NCBI GenBank assembly: GCA_048013815.1
Contig: CM106585.1
Coordinates: 6,944,001 to 7,008,000 of the forward strand
DNA: 64,000 bases
Origin: Setoptus koraiensis
Lineage: Eukaryota; Arthropoda
Reading direction: 5' to 3'
Shown one piece after another: positions 36,160 to 47,349 of this stretch; positions within the stretch are counted from its first letter, which is position 1; each line of letters begins with the position of its first letter. Under the pieces are notes generated by a model. That model searched no databases. It was not told where the DNA came from and was given only the letters and a program-made list of their open reading frames with translations. The position numbers and the translations under genes were made by a program.

Positions 36160-37131
36160 TTATTGTGTCCATGATGGAGCACCAGACAATATGGGTGGTC
36201 GTTGGATACGATTTTCACGAGACATCTGAACTTGATAGCCGCGACTTCCTAGATCCATGACAGCCTGCTCTGCGGCGAATGGTGAATCGAAATTAACAAA
36301 TCCGTAACCTAAGAGTTCGATATAATATGATGACAGTTGAATGAGATATTGATTATAGATTCCCATGAAAATGAAAAGGTGCCCTCGCCTTGATTAGCAG
36401 ACGACGTTGTGTGTGAAAGATAGGAATAGGTCAGCTTACCTTTACATTCATTTGTGTTACGATCAAGTATGGCTTTGGCCGAGACTATGTTTCCATATCT
36501 GATGAAGAGAGGGAGAATGTGGTGTGACATGTGGATGAGGGGGAGATATAGGAGCATTAGAAAATGGAAGTATCGATAAATTCGGCACATTTTGTCACAT
36601 GTGACAAAAAATAATTTGAATTTCGACTCACCGATTGCACAAATCGAGCAAGTCTTCGTCTCCGGTGTTTGGATCTAATCCTCTCAAGTAGAGATTAGTT
36701 TTGCTCAATTGGCGCATATTGCCATTTCCGTTACCGTTGCCGTAGCGTGCTGGCGGTCCTTGGCCGCCGCCATTGCCGCCATTGCGACGAAAATCAGGTG
36801 GGGATCGGCGTCCGAATGATCTATCAGAGCGAATATTTTCTTTAGACATTCGCGCTTGGTATCCGCAATTGGTGAGCTCTCTCACGGCAACAGCGGCCTC
36901 GCTTGGTGATTCAAAATTAACAAATCCGTAGCCCTTGCATTCGTTAGTTAAACGATCGGTAATTGATTTTGATGAGACAATGGTACCGAATTTGTTACAT
37001 AACGAGAATAGATCATCATCATTAGTTGTAGAGCTCAGTCCTCTGATGAAGACATTTGTCTTGCTCAATGGTTCGTGTTCTCTGCGCACCTGGTAGGCCA
37101 TGGGGCCGGTTCCGTTGCTGTATCGGTTCAT
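36160..37131 (-). CDS. RBMS / alan shepard-type RNA-binding protein with two like RRMs, 235 aa
   Basis: Three exons, 36632-37131, 36440-36498 and 36160-36308, join cleanly with GT-AG introns of 133 and 131 bp. RRM-A (about 25-97) has RNP2 VFIRGL and RNP1 KGYGFVNF; RRM-B (about 145-217) has RNP2 LYLRGL and the same RNP1. Both open with LSKTN and share NECKGYGFVNF, the signature of the first RRM of RBMS/Shep proteins, which bind A/U-rich single-stranded RNA and single-stranded DNA. Family members normally carry a different second RRM, so this protein appears to have a duplicated RRM1. A Gly/Asn/Arg-rich linker (about 100-140) separates the domains. Start chosen: the ATG at 37129-37131 just before NRYSNGTG; an upstream non-coding exon is possible. 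The 3' end converges on Prp31, with 104 bp between stops. Confidence 0.9.
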
Positions 37132-39924
37132 GGTATGATCATATGTTGGCGTACACGCTAGTGGTAATAATAATGACAATAGTGTTGCTGTTTGTTGTTA
37201 TTAATATGCTTCTTGCGATAGTGTTGCCTATGTATGCGGATGATGATAATAGCTGCTTGTCTAGAGTTGCAAATAGCCGATAATAGTAATAATGTTAATA
37301 GTGATGTGCTGCTTGTAAATTCGATAAATAGCCACTGGATATGCCTGATATATTCCTGATGATGCCTGGTATATGGTGGTGATATAGCGATACAATATGC
37401 TAATGATGGCAATAATATTGATACGAGTGATGATGGTATATATAATATATATATATATGTATACGATATAATATATGATATAATAATATATGATATAATA
37501 ATAATATATGTATGTATATATATATGTATGTATGTGTATATATATATATATATGTATGTGTATATATATATATACGGATATAATAATAATAAGATGATGA
37601 TAATAATAATAATAATAATAATATGGTGAACGCTACACTATTCTTGTGCCATAGTAGCCTGCCTTAGGTAGCTGCTGCGGTCTGCTCCACAGTGGATGCA
37701 GTGCTAGAGACACACACACACAAAGAGAATCTTATTTGCAGCAACAGAGCATAGTGAAGAACAAGAGACCGTCTGTCTGTGCGTGTGTGTGTTTGTTGTC
37801 TGACGCAGAAAAACAACGCTGTTCTATAGCATGTAACAGTGACTATTGCCGCTGTGCCACTGTGCACCTAAAACACTGTTGTCACCGACGATGCGTCGCT
37901 CATATATGCCACATCCAATAGTTTTGGTGCGGCCAATTGCCGAAACTATAGCTTGCGAGTGAAGTGACCGTGCGGCACTTTAATCAACTATCACCACTGT
38001 GTTTGTGCGTCTAAGTGCGTGCTTTGCGCCAGTGTGTGTGTGTGTGCCTGTGCGCCTGTGCATGCCCGGTGTATGTCTGTCCGTGCGTTTGTTGCATGTC
38101 CGCAGCAGTGGCCAGTGCAAAACTGCAACACCGTCTGTCCGTGTGTCTGTCGGCGCTCACTGAGTTTGCGCCGCCCACCTATAGAGAAGCTGTGCGCCTC
38201 ACTGAAGACAACAGCGGCAATAGACACACGCACAGACACACACGCAAGCGAATAGAAAACCCCTCAAGCCGCCACAAAGGAACACAAGATAAACGCACGC
38301 ACACACGCACGCACATGCTTACGCCGACAAATGGTCGCTTCGCCGAACGTCTGTCTGTCTGTCTGTCTGTCCGCCTGTGCGTCTACACACACACACACAC
38401 ACATACGGATGCTGTTGCTGGTGGCGAATAAAAACCGCTTATTCGCTAGACTAGTCAAACAGTTTGTGGCGCGAAAGTTGAACGCCGATAAAAGTTTTAG
38501 CTCAAGCGCAGTAATTGGCAGTAGTGCATACTCAGGTGACCCTATCGCTTCTCGGTGTCTTGTCGGGATTTGTATGAGGATTGGATGCAGTTTGGTACCA
38601 ACTTGCTTCCACTGAATATACTGTGCATCGGGACTTATAACTTGATCATTGCCAACACCCTTTACCCGCACCGGCGGCATATGTTCCGCACCCGGGCCAA
38701 TCTCGGTGAGCGCACCGGGTGAGAGCACACTCCGTTTTCTGCGACTCTGTCCGGCTGATTGGCCCCGCCGATCGGGCCCAACAAGCTAAAAAGAGCGCAA
38801 AACGCAGTCCACTCGTTCTAGCTGAACAGTGCTGACCAACAGCGACAACTAATCTCGTCGAGACCCCGAGGCGCCCCAAATCAGTGCTCACTTTTCTGTT
38901 CCAACTGTGTTGCAGCTCGAAGCGAACAACACCACAGCAGCTTATGTAATCATGATGGCAGTAACGCTCGTTACAAAGTAGCCATCTATGACAGACAAGT
39001 ACAACCTGGCCTGCACACTGTCGCTCGAACGGTAGCAAGCTCAACGCCAAGATGCAAAATGTCAAACCACTTCTCTCATCGCATGTCCGAATGATCCAAC
39101 AATAGATTAGCTTTAGAAGCGTAAAATTGTCACTAAATAACTGAAATGCAACAAACGACATGCATGACACATTCCGATCTGCCCTATTCGAGTCTTGCCT
39201 AGATGGTTATGTCAATTGCCAGCTATATCCATTCTGTTCGTGCTCTCACAATTGTCAGTGACGATTCCTCTCACAAAGACCGACGGGATCGTTGGAGCTT
39301 CTTGATACAAGCCCATCTAGTGAGACATTCCGCACTATTGTTACATAATGTTGCGCATAATACTTCGATGCAGAATCTCTGCATATTGTGCGCACCAATT
39401 TGGGGCTCGGCTAGGAGGTGTTTATTCCCTCAGTCCTCGAACTTTGCGCCGAAGGTTTAAAAGCACTCTCTTGTTGTTTTTCTATATTAAATGTTCTATT
39501 TGTACGCACGATTATGAGCAGTCGGCTATTACTGGAACATATATCGCCTCTCTATTCTGCCTGGATGACTCGTTAGGATACATTGATAGAGTCACATCAA
39601 TTTAGGTTAATTGCGGACAGCTCAGGACACTTCGGTCTTGGCTCGTTCTGCTTGTCCTTCTGATTCGATACGAAGACAGAACAATCTGAAACGATCATAG
39701 CTCTTGTTTGCCCACTCCCATTAAAATGCATTCGGATCGTCTGCGTCCTGCATAACATCCTCTATCCGCATAGGCCTATTAAAACCACAAATAGTTGAAA
39801 GGTATGGTAGTGGCAATGCCATTCGGCTCGAACGATGGAGTAGGCAGGATAGTTTATGCATTCATTGTATTCAATGTCAACCTTTATCATCTTGTCTCTC
39901 ACTCCTCGTACCTGATCAGAGAAA
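37132..39924. other. Intergenic, microsatellite-rich
   Basis: No gene supported. It includes an AT-rich microsatellite tract at 37437-37622, GT/CA and GTCT-type tracts at about 38030-38400, and several long open frames (about 38264-38728 minus and 38646-39170 minus) without recognisable domains. The first kilobase probably carries the promoter and 5' untranslated region of the RRM protein. Confidence 0.5.
37437..37622. repeat. TA/TATG/TAA microsatellite tract
   Basis: Almost uninterrupted (TA)n, (TATG)n and (TAA)n runs over about 185 bp. Confidence 0.95.
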
Positions 39925-40161
39925 TTGTGGACAAGCGAAAGTGATATCTATCAGTCAACGACGATCTCAACGCGACAAGAGACCACGAGGGCCACCTACA
40001 GGGGAATAAGTCTGGCGTGCCTATTTTCCAACAACAATTACGATGTTAGGTTTCTGGACGACGGGTGCATTAGTCTAGTAAGTGGTCGCCTTGATAACGA
40101 TTATCAACGACCAAGAAGACCAATCAATAGAAGCGATTATCATGATTCTTTTGTTTACTAG
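39925..40161 (+). pseudogene. Degenerate acid lipase fragment, outermost copy of the array
   Basis: The frame contains SESDIYQ, ATYRGISLACLFSNNNYDVR, LDDGCISLVSGRLDNDYQRP and NRSDYHDS, aligning residue for residue with the middle of the intact lipase at 42453-44284 (SKDIYL, ATYRKMCLACLFSNNNYDVW, MDDRGSSRESSRFNNEDYQR, KRDYWDFS). The invariant RG after the D-x-R motif is lost. No GxSxG nucleophile segment, oxyanion HG block or catalytic Asp/His blocks are found around it. The flanks up to about 41.3 kb contain further unidentifiable sequence. I read it as the dead remnant of a fourth array member. Confidence 0.8.
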
Positions 40162-42452
40162 GAATTCGACGCTCGAGACTGCCGACCCTGAGAGAACCTC
40201 GGATAAAAAGTTGTCTGAGATGTTCATTGTTGCAAAGAATGAAACTCTGATTAACGGACTGGCAATCCGATCTTTACTCGATGTTTTATGAATTAATTTT
40301 GTGATTTCTGCTTTTTTCTTCATCATGATCCATTCGTACGTCACCGGGCAAGACCCGAGTACTCTTGCTGCAGCATCACATTATAGAGGCAGCCTATCAG
40401 GCGTCGATATGACAAATTAGCAGGATACGAACGAGGACGCTGCAGAAACAAGATTTTTTCTTACTGTTTATTGCTTCATTTTGTCCTATGTTTTAACAAC
40501 ATACCATCGACGCTTTTTACTGGGTAACTCTCCAATTTGTAATTCAGCGGTTATCGTGTCAGATTGGCTACCCTATTTCGCAGCAGCCAGCAATGTAATC
40601 ACACTGCGCGAAATAAGCAATACCGAGATATCAGTATATTTGACAGTTATTTGCAAAGTCCGCCAAGTCAATTTGCGTCGCAGCGCCCGATCAACAGGTG
40701 AGAGACAGTTTAACGGCCAACCAGCTCAAGAATCAGTCAAAATGTCAAAATTGTCAGCTGACTCAAAATGGCTCGAGTGACAACAAGATCACGCAACTGT
40801 TCAACTATAATGTCACCGGGCAGTCTAGCCTGTTGGTGATGATATACCTGATAATACATGCAATAATGACGGCGACAACAACCCAGATGACCTGCAACAA
40901 TGATACCCGAACAATAACGAGAGCAATCACCACCACCGACAATCATTGTCACGGGAACCCACTTGGCCTCTCTTTGAATTGGACTAGGCTGAAATAAATT
41001 GCAAAGACGCCGGACAACAGAGACACTCCACAACAACAACAAAAACAACAACAACAACAACAACAATCGTTCTTCGCTATCAGGCCCCAATAAGAGAACG
41101 CGATGCTGTTATCAGTCACCGGCAAGATGCCCCGCCACTGACCGCAATAGTCGCCAGCAATGACCACAACAGCAACCATATTTATTGTCAGCCATTGATG
41201 GAAACATATTCTCGTCCAACTCACCGGATCGGCGTAACTAGGCTGAATAAACTAATCAGTGTCATGAGTTTTGTGATTTCTCTTTGTTTCTTCATCGTGA
41301 TTTATTCTGACGGCATCAGAAAATATCGGAATGGTTTGGTTGCAGCGCCGAAGTACAAAAGTACTGTGTATTGAAGCGCCGCAACAGAACTAGGCCGGTA
41401 TTGTCCGACGGCCTTTGCATCAATTATAATGTAGAGAGAAGTAGAAATTACAAGTTTAATGACACTGATTATTGACATTCATTATGACATTGACACTTTA
41501 CTTGACACACAAACATAAAACTCTGTTATTACAAAGGTATATTGTTGTTAATTGAGAATGTTTGTGGCGCTTTAGTTTATCGTTGCAAATTTTTTTATTT
41601 TTTTGCTCATTTCTCTTTTCGTTCACTATTACGAATGCCACTATTGCATGAGGAGTTCGGCGCCGCCCTGATGCGGGGGGCCCTTCGCCAATCTTTCGCC
41701 CTGAAGGATATACTGTGCAAAATAATGTTTAGAGGTACTGTAATAGAGCAGTAATACTGTGAATAGTAAATAATTTCCTGTTTCATATGTATACTAAATG
41801 ATTTACTGTTTCAAGATCAAAGCGCAAAAGTGATTTGGTTGGTCGGATGAGCATGATCGCAGTTTATTTGTGTACCAACTCCACGGAGCCTGGTTATCAT
41901 TTCCGGAAATAACATCCACCACCACACGTCTAGCAAGACCGAAAGTAAGCGACACAAATACTGCTCGCCCGAAAACTGAACTGCCTCCCCAAACATAGTT
42001 TTCAATTTATGATTCAAGTCATTTAAATCTTCACTCTAATTGATTACTTTCTAATGCGACTGAGTTGTCCGATTGTGGAGGCACGAGAATGGATTCGCGG
42101 CAATCACAGGTTGTGCCATTAGCAAAATTGATGAACCGATCATTCATCGTGATTCACCATGCATCAATCAACTTGAAAACAAAACATTCAGTCGCAAATA
42201 CAACTGTCTAGACAGCTCACTTTTATCGTGACAATGGAGACAGTGTCTAGGATATGCGATTATTATGTCGCGATTGGCGCGTTTGTGGCGCGAGTCGACG
42301 GACGGTGATTACGATTTGTCCGTGTCAATATCAATTGTGTCATTGTTTCTCTGAAAAACTCATCGGATGCAACACAAATGTTGTAGCGGACATTGTGTGC
42401 GTGTGACGAATACTGAACTGAAGGCGAAAACTTACAGTGATACACACCAAAT
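40162..42452. other. Spacer between lipase remnant and first intact lipase
   Basis: No gene supported. A roughly 40-bp sequence (TTTTGTGATTTCT, pyrimidine-rich, then TTCTTCATC) occurs at about 40297-40335 and again, diverged, at about 41269-41307, suggesting a local duplication. A CAA microsatellite lies at about 41029-41066. One 70-codon frame at 41542-41754 is unassigned. Confidence 0.45.
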
Positions 42453-44284
42453 ATGTTTCGAGCCGTTCAAATGGCTCTGTTTTGCCTGTGCCTTAGGCCA
42501 GCGCCGGCATCGTCTAACGATCGGGCGCCCAAAGGCGGGCCCCATTTCTTGGATCAGCCAGCGGTAAGTGAATAAACAACCTGTGATACTAACTTGAGCT
42601 TGCACTGTTCGCTACATCAAGTCGTTGTGCCATGCTTTTTTCGCTAAAAGTCTATCGCAATCAGTCATATGGGCTACAAAGTGGAAAGTTACCCAGTGAA
42701 AAGTCTCCAGCCTGGCTACATGGTCGTCGTGCACCGGATGATCAATCCATTGGCTGATCCGGCCCATGTTAAGAGGGCCGTCCTTTTCGATCATGGCGTA
42801 GCCCAGGACAGTCTGTCGGAGTTTTTGGGATTTGCGCATTATGCTCGACCAGCGAAACCTACAAGCCAAAGTTATTCCAAAGACATTTATCTGAACGAAA
42901 CTGACGAGCTCGACGACAGAACCCAACGGGCCACCATCGCCACCTACAGGAAAATGTGTCTGGCGTGCTTGTTTTCCAACAACAATTACGATGTTTGGCT
43001 CATGGACGACAGAGGCAGCAGTCGTGAGAGTAGTCGCTTCAATAACGAGGATTACCAACGCAGGGGATCAGCCAAGAAAAGAGATTATTGGGATTTCTCC
43101 GTCGACGATGAGTTCTTGTATGATTTTACGCCAACCATAGATTTTATCCGCAACACATCAGGCGTAGATAAGATCACATATGTGGGCTACAGTCTGGGCA
43201 CAATTGAGGTGCTTGCCCTGCTCTGCTACAGGCCTGAAGTGTCGGAAAAATTCGAAGCAGTTGTGGCGATTGCGCCCATATTCTACATAACTCATATGCG
43301 TGGATTGTTGCCACTGGCCACCCTTACCGATCCGTTGCTTCGAAATGCAAACTTTGCCGACACTCTCAACTATGATACAGCCGTGTTAGCTAATAGGCTC
43401 ATTTCACTATTTTGCTCACCGGCTGAAATCAGATTGAGCATATGTATGCCGCTGTTTGAGCTGGTGGTTGGACCAGACACTAATAAGCTCAATGTCTTCG
43501 TAAGTAACCACTAATTGTCTGTTTCTATTTACAAGAATTGTGCTGCCGAGGCAAATTACATAATGTGTTAGTTGCATGAAGAATTTAAAAGTTTTCATCT
43601 GTCGTTGTTCTCGTTGCTGTTGTCAAGACTGAAGCATTTCTAGGTCATTTCCTCGAGCCAAACAGCGTGAAAACTATCGTTCAAATTGGTCAACTTATAA
43701 AAGCGGACAAAGTTCAGGCCTTCGAACATGGTAATCCCGAGGAAAACTTCCAAGAATACAATTCGACAACACCAATAGTTATAACTCCCAAACAATTGGC
43801 GCCTAGCAATAAGATTATCTTGGTCAGGAGTGAGGGCAACGACGTGCTCTCGACCAAGCTCGACCAGAGACGATTCATCGAAGAGTTGGCCAGTGAGTTT
43901 TGACCATTATAAGATGCTCTAATTATTGATAATGACTACCATACTCTTATAATATCTATCATAATAATAATAATGCGTTCATTCTATCATTGTCATACAT
44001 CGCTTTCAAATGAATCCTTAGTGCCCCTGTTCGAGGATATCGTCGTTCCGCCCGAATATAATCACCTGGGTTTCATCTTGGCAAAGACCAGCTTTACAAC
44101 AACAAACGGTCCAATTATCAGAGCGGTCAATAGGGCCTATGAAACCCAAACCTCTAATGCAGCTGAGAATGTGGCCGCCAAGACCAAAGTCATAGACATT
44201 CAGGACCCCATCACCACTGCAACAGTTTCTAACCGAAACACCATGATCGAACCGAGCGCCGAGGTAAACGATCGATCAATTTAA
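42453..44284 (+). CDS. Acid (gastric/lysosomal-type) lipase 1 of array, 495 aa
   Basis: Four exons: 42453-42563, 42651-43499, 43628-43892 and 44022-44284 (intron phases 0, 0, 1). Exon 1 encodes a short hydrophobic leader. The alpha/beta-hydrolase core matches the AB-hydrolase lipase (LIPA/LIPF, lipase 3) family: oxyanion block LFDHG, NNNYDVWLMDDRG, YWDFS, nucleophile elbow VGYSLGT (Ser about 218), catalytic Asp in SEGNDVLS, and His in YNHLGF. Family members hydrolyse triacylglycerol or cholesteryl esters in gut lumen or lysosome. It differs from its neighbours by DHG instead of HHG and by a C-terminal extension of about 47 residues after NRAYET. AATAAA lies at 44343-44348. It is the most diverged of the three intact copies. 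The exon 1 boundary is chosen so that all introns match the other copies. Confidence 0.88.
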
Positions 44285-45551
44285 ACTGCTTTCGTTACCA
44301 TAATCTATCTAGCCACAAAATAGAATCAATAGGAATGAATTTAATAAAATCATGAGTCAAAGTTATTTATCCAAAAAGTTTCTCTCAAAAATCTGCTCTC
44401 GTTTGTCGGTTTTCCAATCTATGGCATCTAATGCCTGATAAGACTAACAAGCGGATTTACTCTGCACTAAGCAACGATTGGTTAATTGAATTTATTTCTA
44501 CCTATACTCGCACGATATCGGATCATGGAATTCGCACTATCGCCCTATTCAAATTGTAAAATTTCGTGGATTGGGGCCCATTGTAAACACCCCTGTGGCG
44601 GTCGCTTGGGTGCGAGCACTGGGAAGGGGTTGGAGGTTGAGTGATTGAAAAATAATTACTAATAATTCACATATCTCGGATATGAGTTTGCTACTAACTC
44701 GAATTTAGTTGTGTATCGGATGTATCGGAATGTTAGAGCTGAGGCAACTCTATTTACATATGTATGACTGGATAAATAACTCACTGAGAGACGGAAAATG
44801 AATAAAATTTAAAAAATGAAAATTTTGCCTTTGCTACGCATTTTGTCACAAATTTTTGTCCGATTATTATTTTTATCAAGAGGCTCCACTCGGGTTTTAC
44901 TCTTCGATTGTCAGATAATGGGAACAAGCTCGTGTGGCAATCTAGCTCGTGAAGTGCGCTATGTGATTTGCCTGGATGAAAATATGAGAGGGAGATAGGA
45001 CAAAAGGCACGACAGCCAACGTCTTACAACAGTTATGGCATTTTATTCATTACTTTCTACAGCTTTTTTTTGTGTTCACTATAGGAGATTCGTATCGCAA
45101 GTCGATTCCGCTGTATCAATGAGGTAAGCAAGCAAATAATGCAAAGCTTCTGTTCTATTTTCGTTACATTCTCAAGCCGTTTACTCTCCGAGGTTCCATC
45201 ATGATGCAGACGGTGACAATTGTTATAGATAAAAGTTATAGATTGAAGTGGTTGACTCTCATGCTTTTTTTTGTAGTTTACTAATAATAGAAACTTAACT
45301 CTAGGCAAGAACCTCCGAAACCGGGAATAGAATGACTTTCGCCGTGCGTGATGATGTCATGATTCAGCGGCATGCCAACTAATGTCAGGAATATTTGCTT
45401 CAAAGTTTTAGATCTGGTGGTTGCATAAGTCGAACAGAGCACGCAAATAGTGATGCCGCTTGCCTTAATCTTTAATTCGTCACTCATTGCGACAATTAAA
45501 TCATCAACGAGTTTTTCCGAGTAATTTCTTGGCGCCAATAGTTGCTACAAG
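44285..45551. other. Spacer between lipases 1 and 2, with lipase 2 promoter
   Basis: No gene supported. Sequence at about 45330-45551 resembles the upstream region of lipase 3 (49190-49402), including the last 30 bp before the ATG, so the duplicated unit included the promoter. Confidence 0.55.
45520..45551 (+). promoter_or_regulatory. Conserved leader upstream of lipase 2
   Basis: AGTAATTTCTTGGCGCCAAT followed by AGTTGCTACAAG directly precedes the ATG and differs at only a few positions from the corresponding stretch before lipase 3 (49374-49402). It may be the transcription start and 5' leader, or only recent shared ancestry. Confidence 0.5.
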
Positions 45552-47349
45552 ATGAAGACGATCATGCTACAGGGTCTCGCTTTAGTCCTGTTCGGCCTCC
45601 TCCACCTGGGCCCGAACCAGGTTCGCTCTCATCCGCAAGCTCCCGCGGGGCCAAGATTCTTCGGTCAATCAGGGGTAAGTGTGTGACAAACAAAAGCACG
45701 ACAGTAATCAGCTGCACAAGACAGCGAGCCAAATACGACTTTAATCATCGATATGTCGTTGCTGCATCAAAATCCATTCAAGCGATGGCATTATGCAATT
45801 ATTGTGCGTTATCTATGGAAATCTTAGATCCAAAATTTCATTATTTATCTGTTCCCATCATGGAAAGGCGGCCGCTATTAAGCATATGGGCTACATAGCG
45901 GAAAGCTACTCCATCAGAAGCGATCAAGCTGGCTATGTGCTCGGCGTGAACCGAATGATCAACCCATTGGCCAATCCGAACGATGTTAAGAGAGCCATTT
46001 TGTTTCATCACGGTTTCACACAAGATTCCGTTGGTGAGTTTCTGGGATTTGCCGGTTGGGCCAGGCCAGAGAAACCAACGGCCTACAGCTACTCCACAGA
46101 TATCTATCGTGACGCCACGGACAATCTAGATCCAAAAACACAAGAGGCCACTGTCGAAACATACAAAAATTTGTGTATGCCGTGTATGTTTTCCAACAAC
46201 AATTACGATGTTTATATCATGGACTACAGAGGCGTGAGTACGGCGAGTTCGCAATTTGATGAAAAAGATTTTGAACTTAGAGGAACAGGAAAAAAGAAGA
46301 ATTATTGGGATTTTTCTCTAGATGAGACAACCTTTTTTGATTTGCCGGCCGTCATTGATTTTGTTCGCGAAAAATCGGGCCAACAAAAGATCAGCTACGT
46401 GGGCTTTAGTTTAGGCACACTGGATATGTTTGCCTTGTTGTCTGTCAAACCAGAATGGGCCGACAAGATCGAGGCAAATGTTGCGATAGGGCCAGTGTTC
46501 TACCTGAACAATATGCGCGGCTTGTTCCCTCTATTGGCTCTCACGGATCCGCTGCTTCGACGAGCAAATTTCGCCACTCTTTCTAGCTTTAATGGGTCAG
46601 TGAAATTCAACAAACTGTTGTCGTTTATCTGCGGTCCAGCTAAAATTAGATTGAATTTGTGTCTGGCGTCGTTCGAAAATTTGGTTACCGGACCCGATAA
46701 GGGCAAACTGAATATATTTGTGAGTATACCCGATATTTTAACTTTTAGTCGTAAAACTCTCAGTAGTTATACTAATGATGAAACTAATGATGAAGAAACT
46801 CTTCTCTGTTACTCGTTTTTTTTGTCTTTCGTCACTTTCTTTTTTAGACCGATGCCTATTTAAGTCACTTTCTCGAACCCTACAGCATCAAGACTTTTGT
46901 TCATGTGGCGCAGATAATAAAAACTGGCAAGTTTAGCACTTTCAATCATGCCGACTCGAAGGACAATGTGAGCGCTTACAATTCAGAGACTCCGTTGGAT
47001 ATAGAACCAAAGAAGATGACACACAAGAAAATGATCTATGTTAGAAGTGAAAGCGACGATTTTCTCTCGAATAAGAAGGATCAAGAACAATTCATCAGTG
47101 AGCTTACAGGTAAGTTAATCGCGTCTTGCACATACTAACGTTAGCTATAGACGTGTAATAGGACATTTATCTAATCCTCCGTCATTCGGTCCGTATATCC
47201 CAATCAATGAATTAGTTCCCATCTTCGAGGATATCGTGACTCCGCCTGAATACAATCACATAAGTTTCTTCGTGGCAAAGACATGCTTCACACAAGTTTT
47301 TGGTCCCATCATGAGAGCAGTCAACAGGTCTTATGAAACAGAATTATAG
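45552..47349 (+). CDS. Acid (gastric/lysosomal-type) lipase 2 of array, 456 aa
   Basis: Four exons: 45552-45674, 45868-46719, 46848-47109 and 47216-47349 (phases 0, 0, 1). The leader MKTIMLQGLALVLFGLLHLG is a signal peptide. The core carries MGYIAESY, GYVLGVNRM, LFHHGFTQDS (oxyanion), SNNNYDVYIMDYRG, KNYWDFSLDE, the nucleophile elbow VGFSLGT (Ser about 222), catalytic Asp in SESDDFLS and His in YNHISF. It ends at NRSYETEL. The usual lipase elbow is GHSQG; here His is Phe and Gln is Leu, a change shared in part by the whole array. The catalytic triad is otherwise intact, so the enzyme should be active. Exon 2 begins after an AAAG acceptor (GGAAAG, GCG GCC), the reading that keeps phase with the other two genes. 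Confidence 0.9.

Noticed and set aside
38264-39170. Two long minus-strand frames
   Set aside because: No recognisable domain, and GT/CA microsatellite content at one end. Kept only as unassigned.
41542-41754. 70-codon frame with MPLLHEEFGAALMRGAL
   Set aside because: Looks protein-like in places but has no match I can defend and no splice or promoter context.
45281-45538. 85-codon minus-strand frame between lipases
   Set aside because: It lies on the lipase 2 promoter, which is conserved with the lipase 3 upstream region as DNA rather than as this protein.
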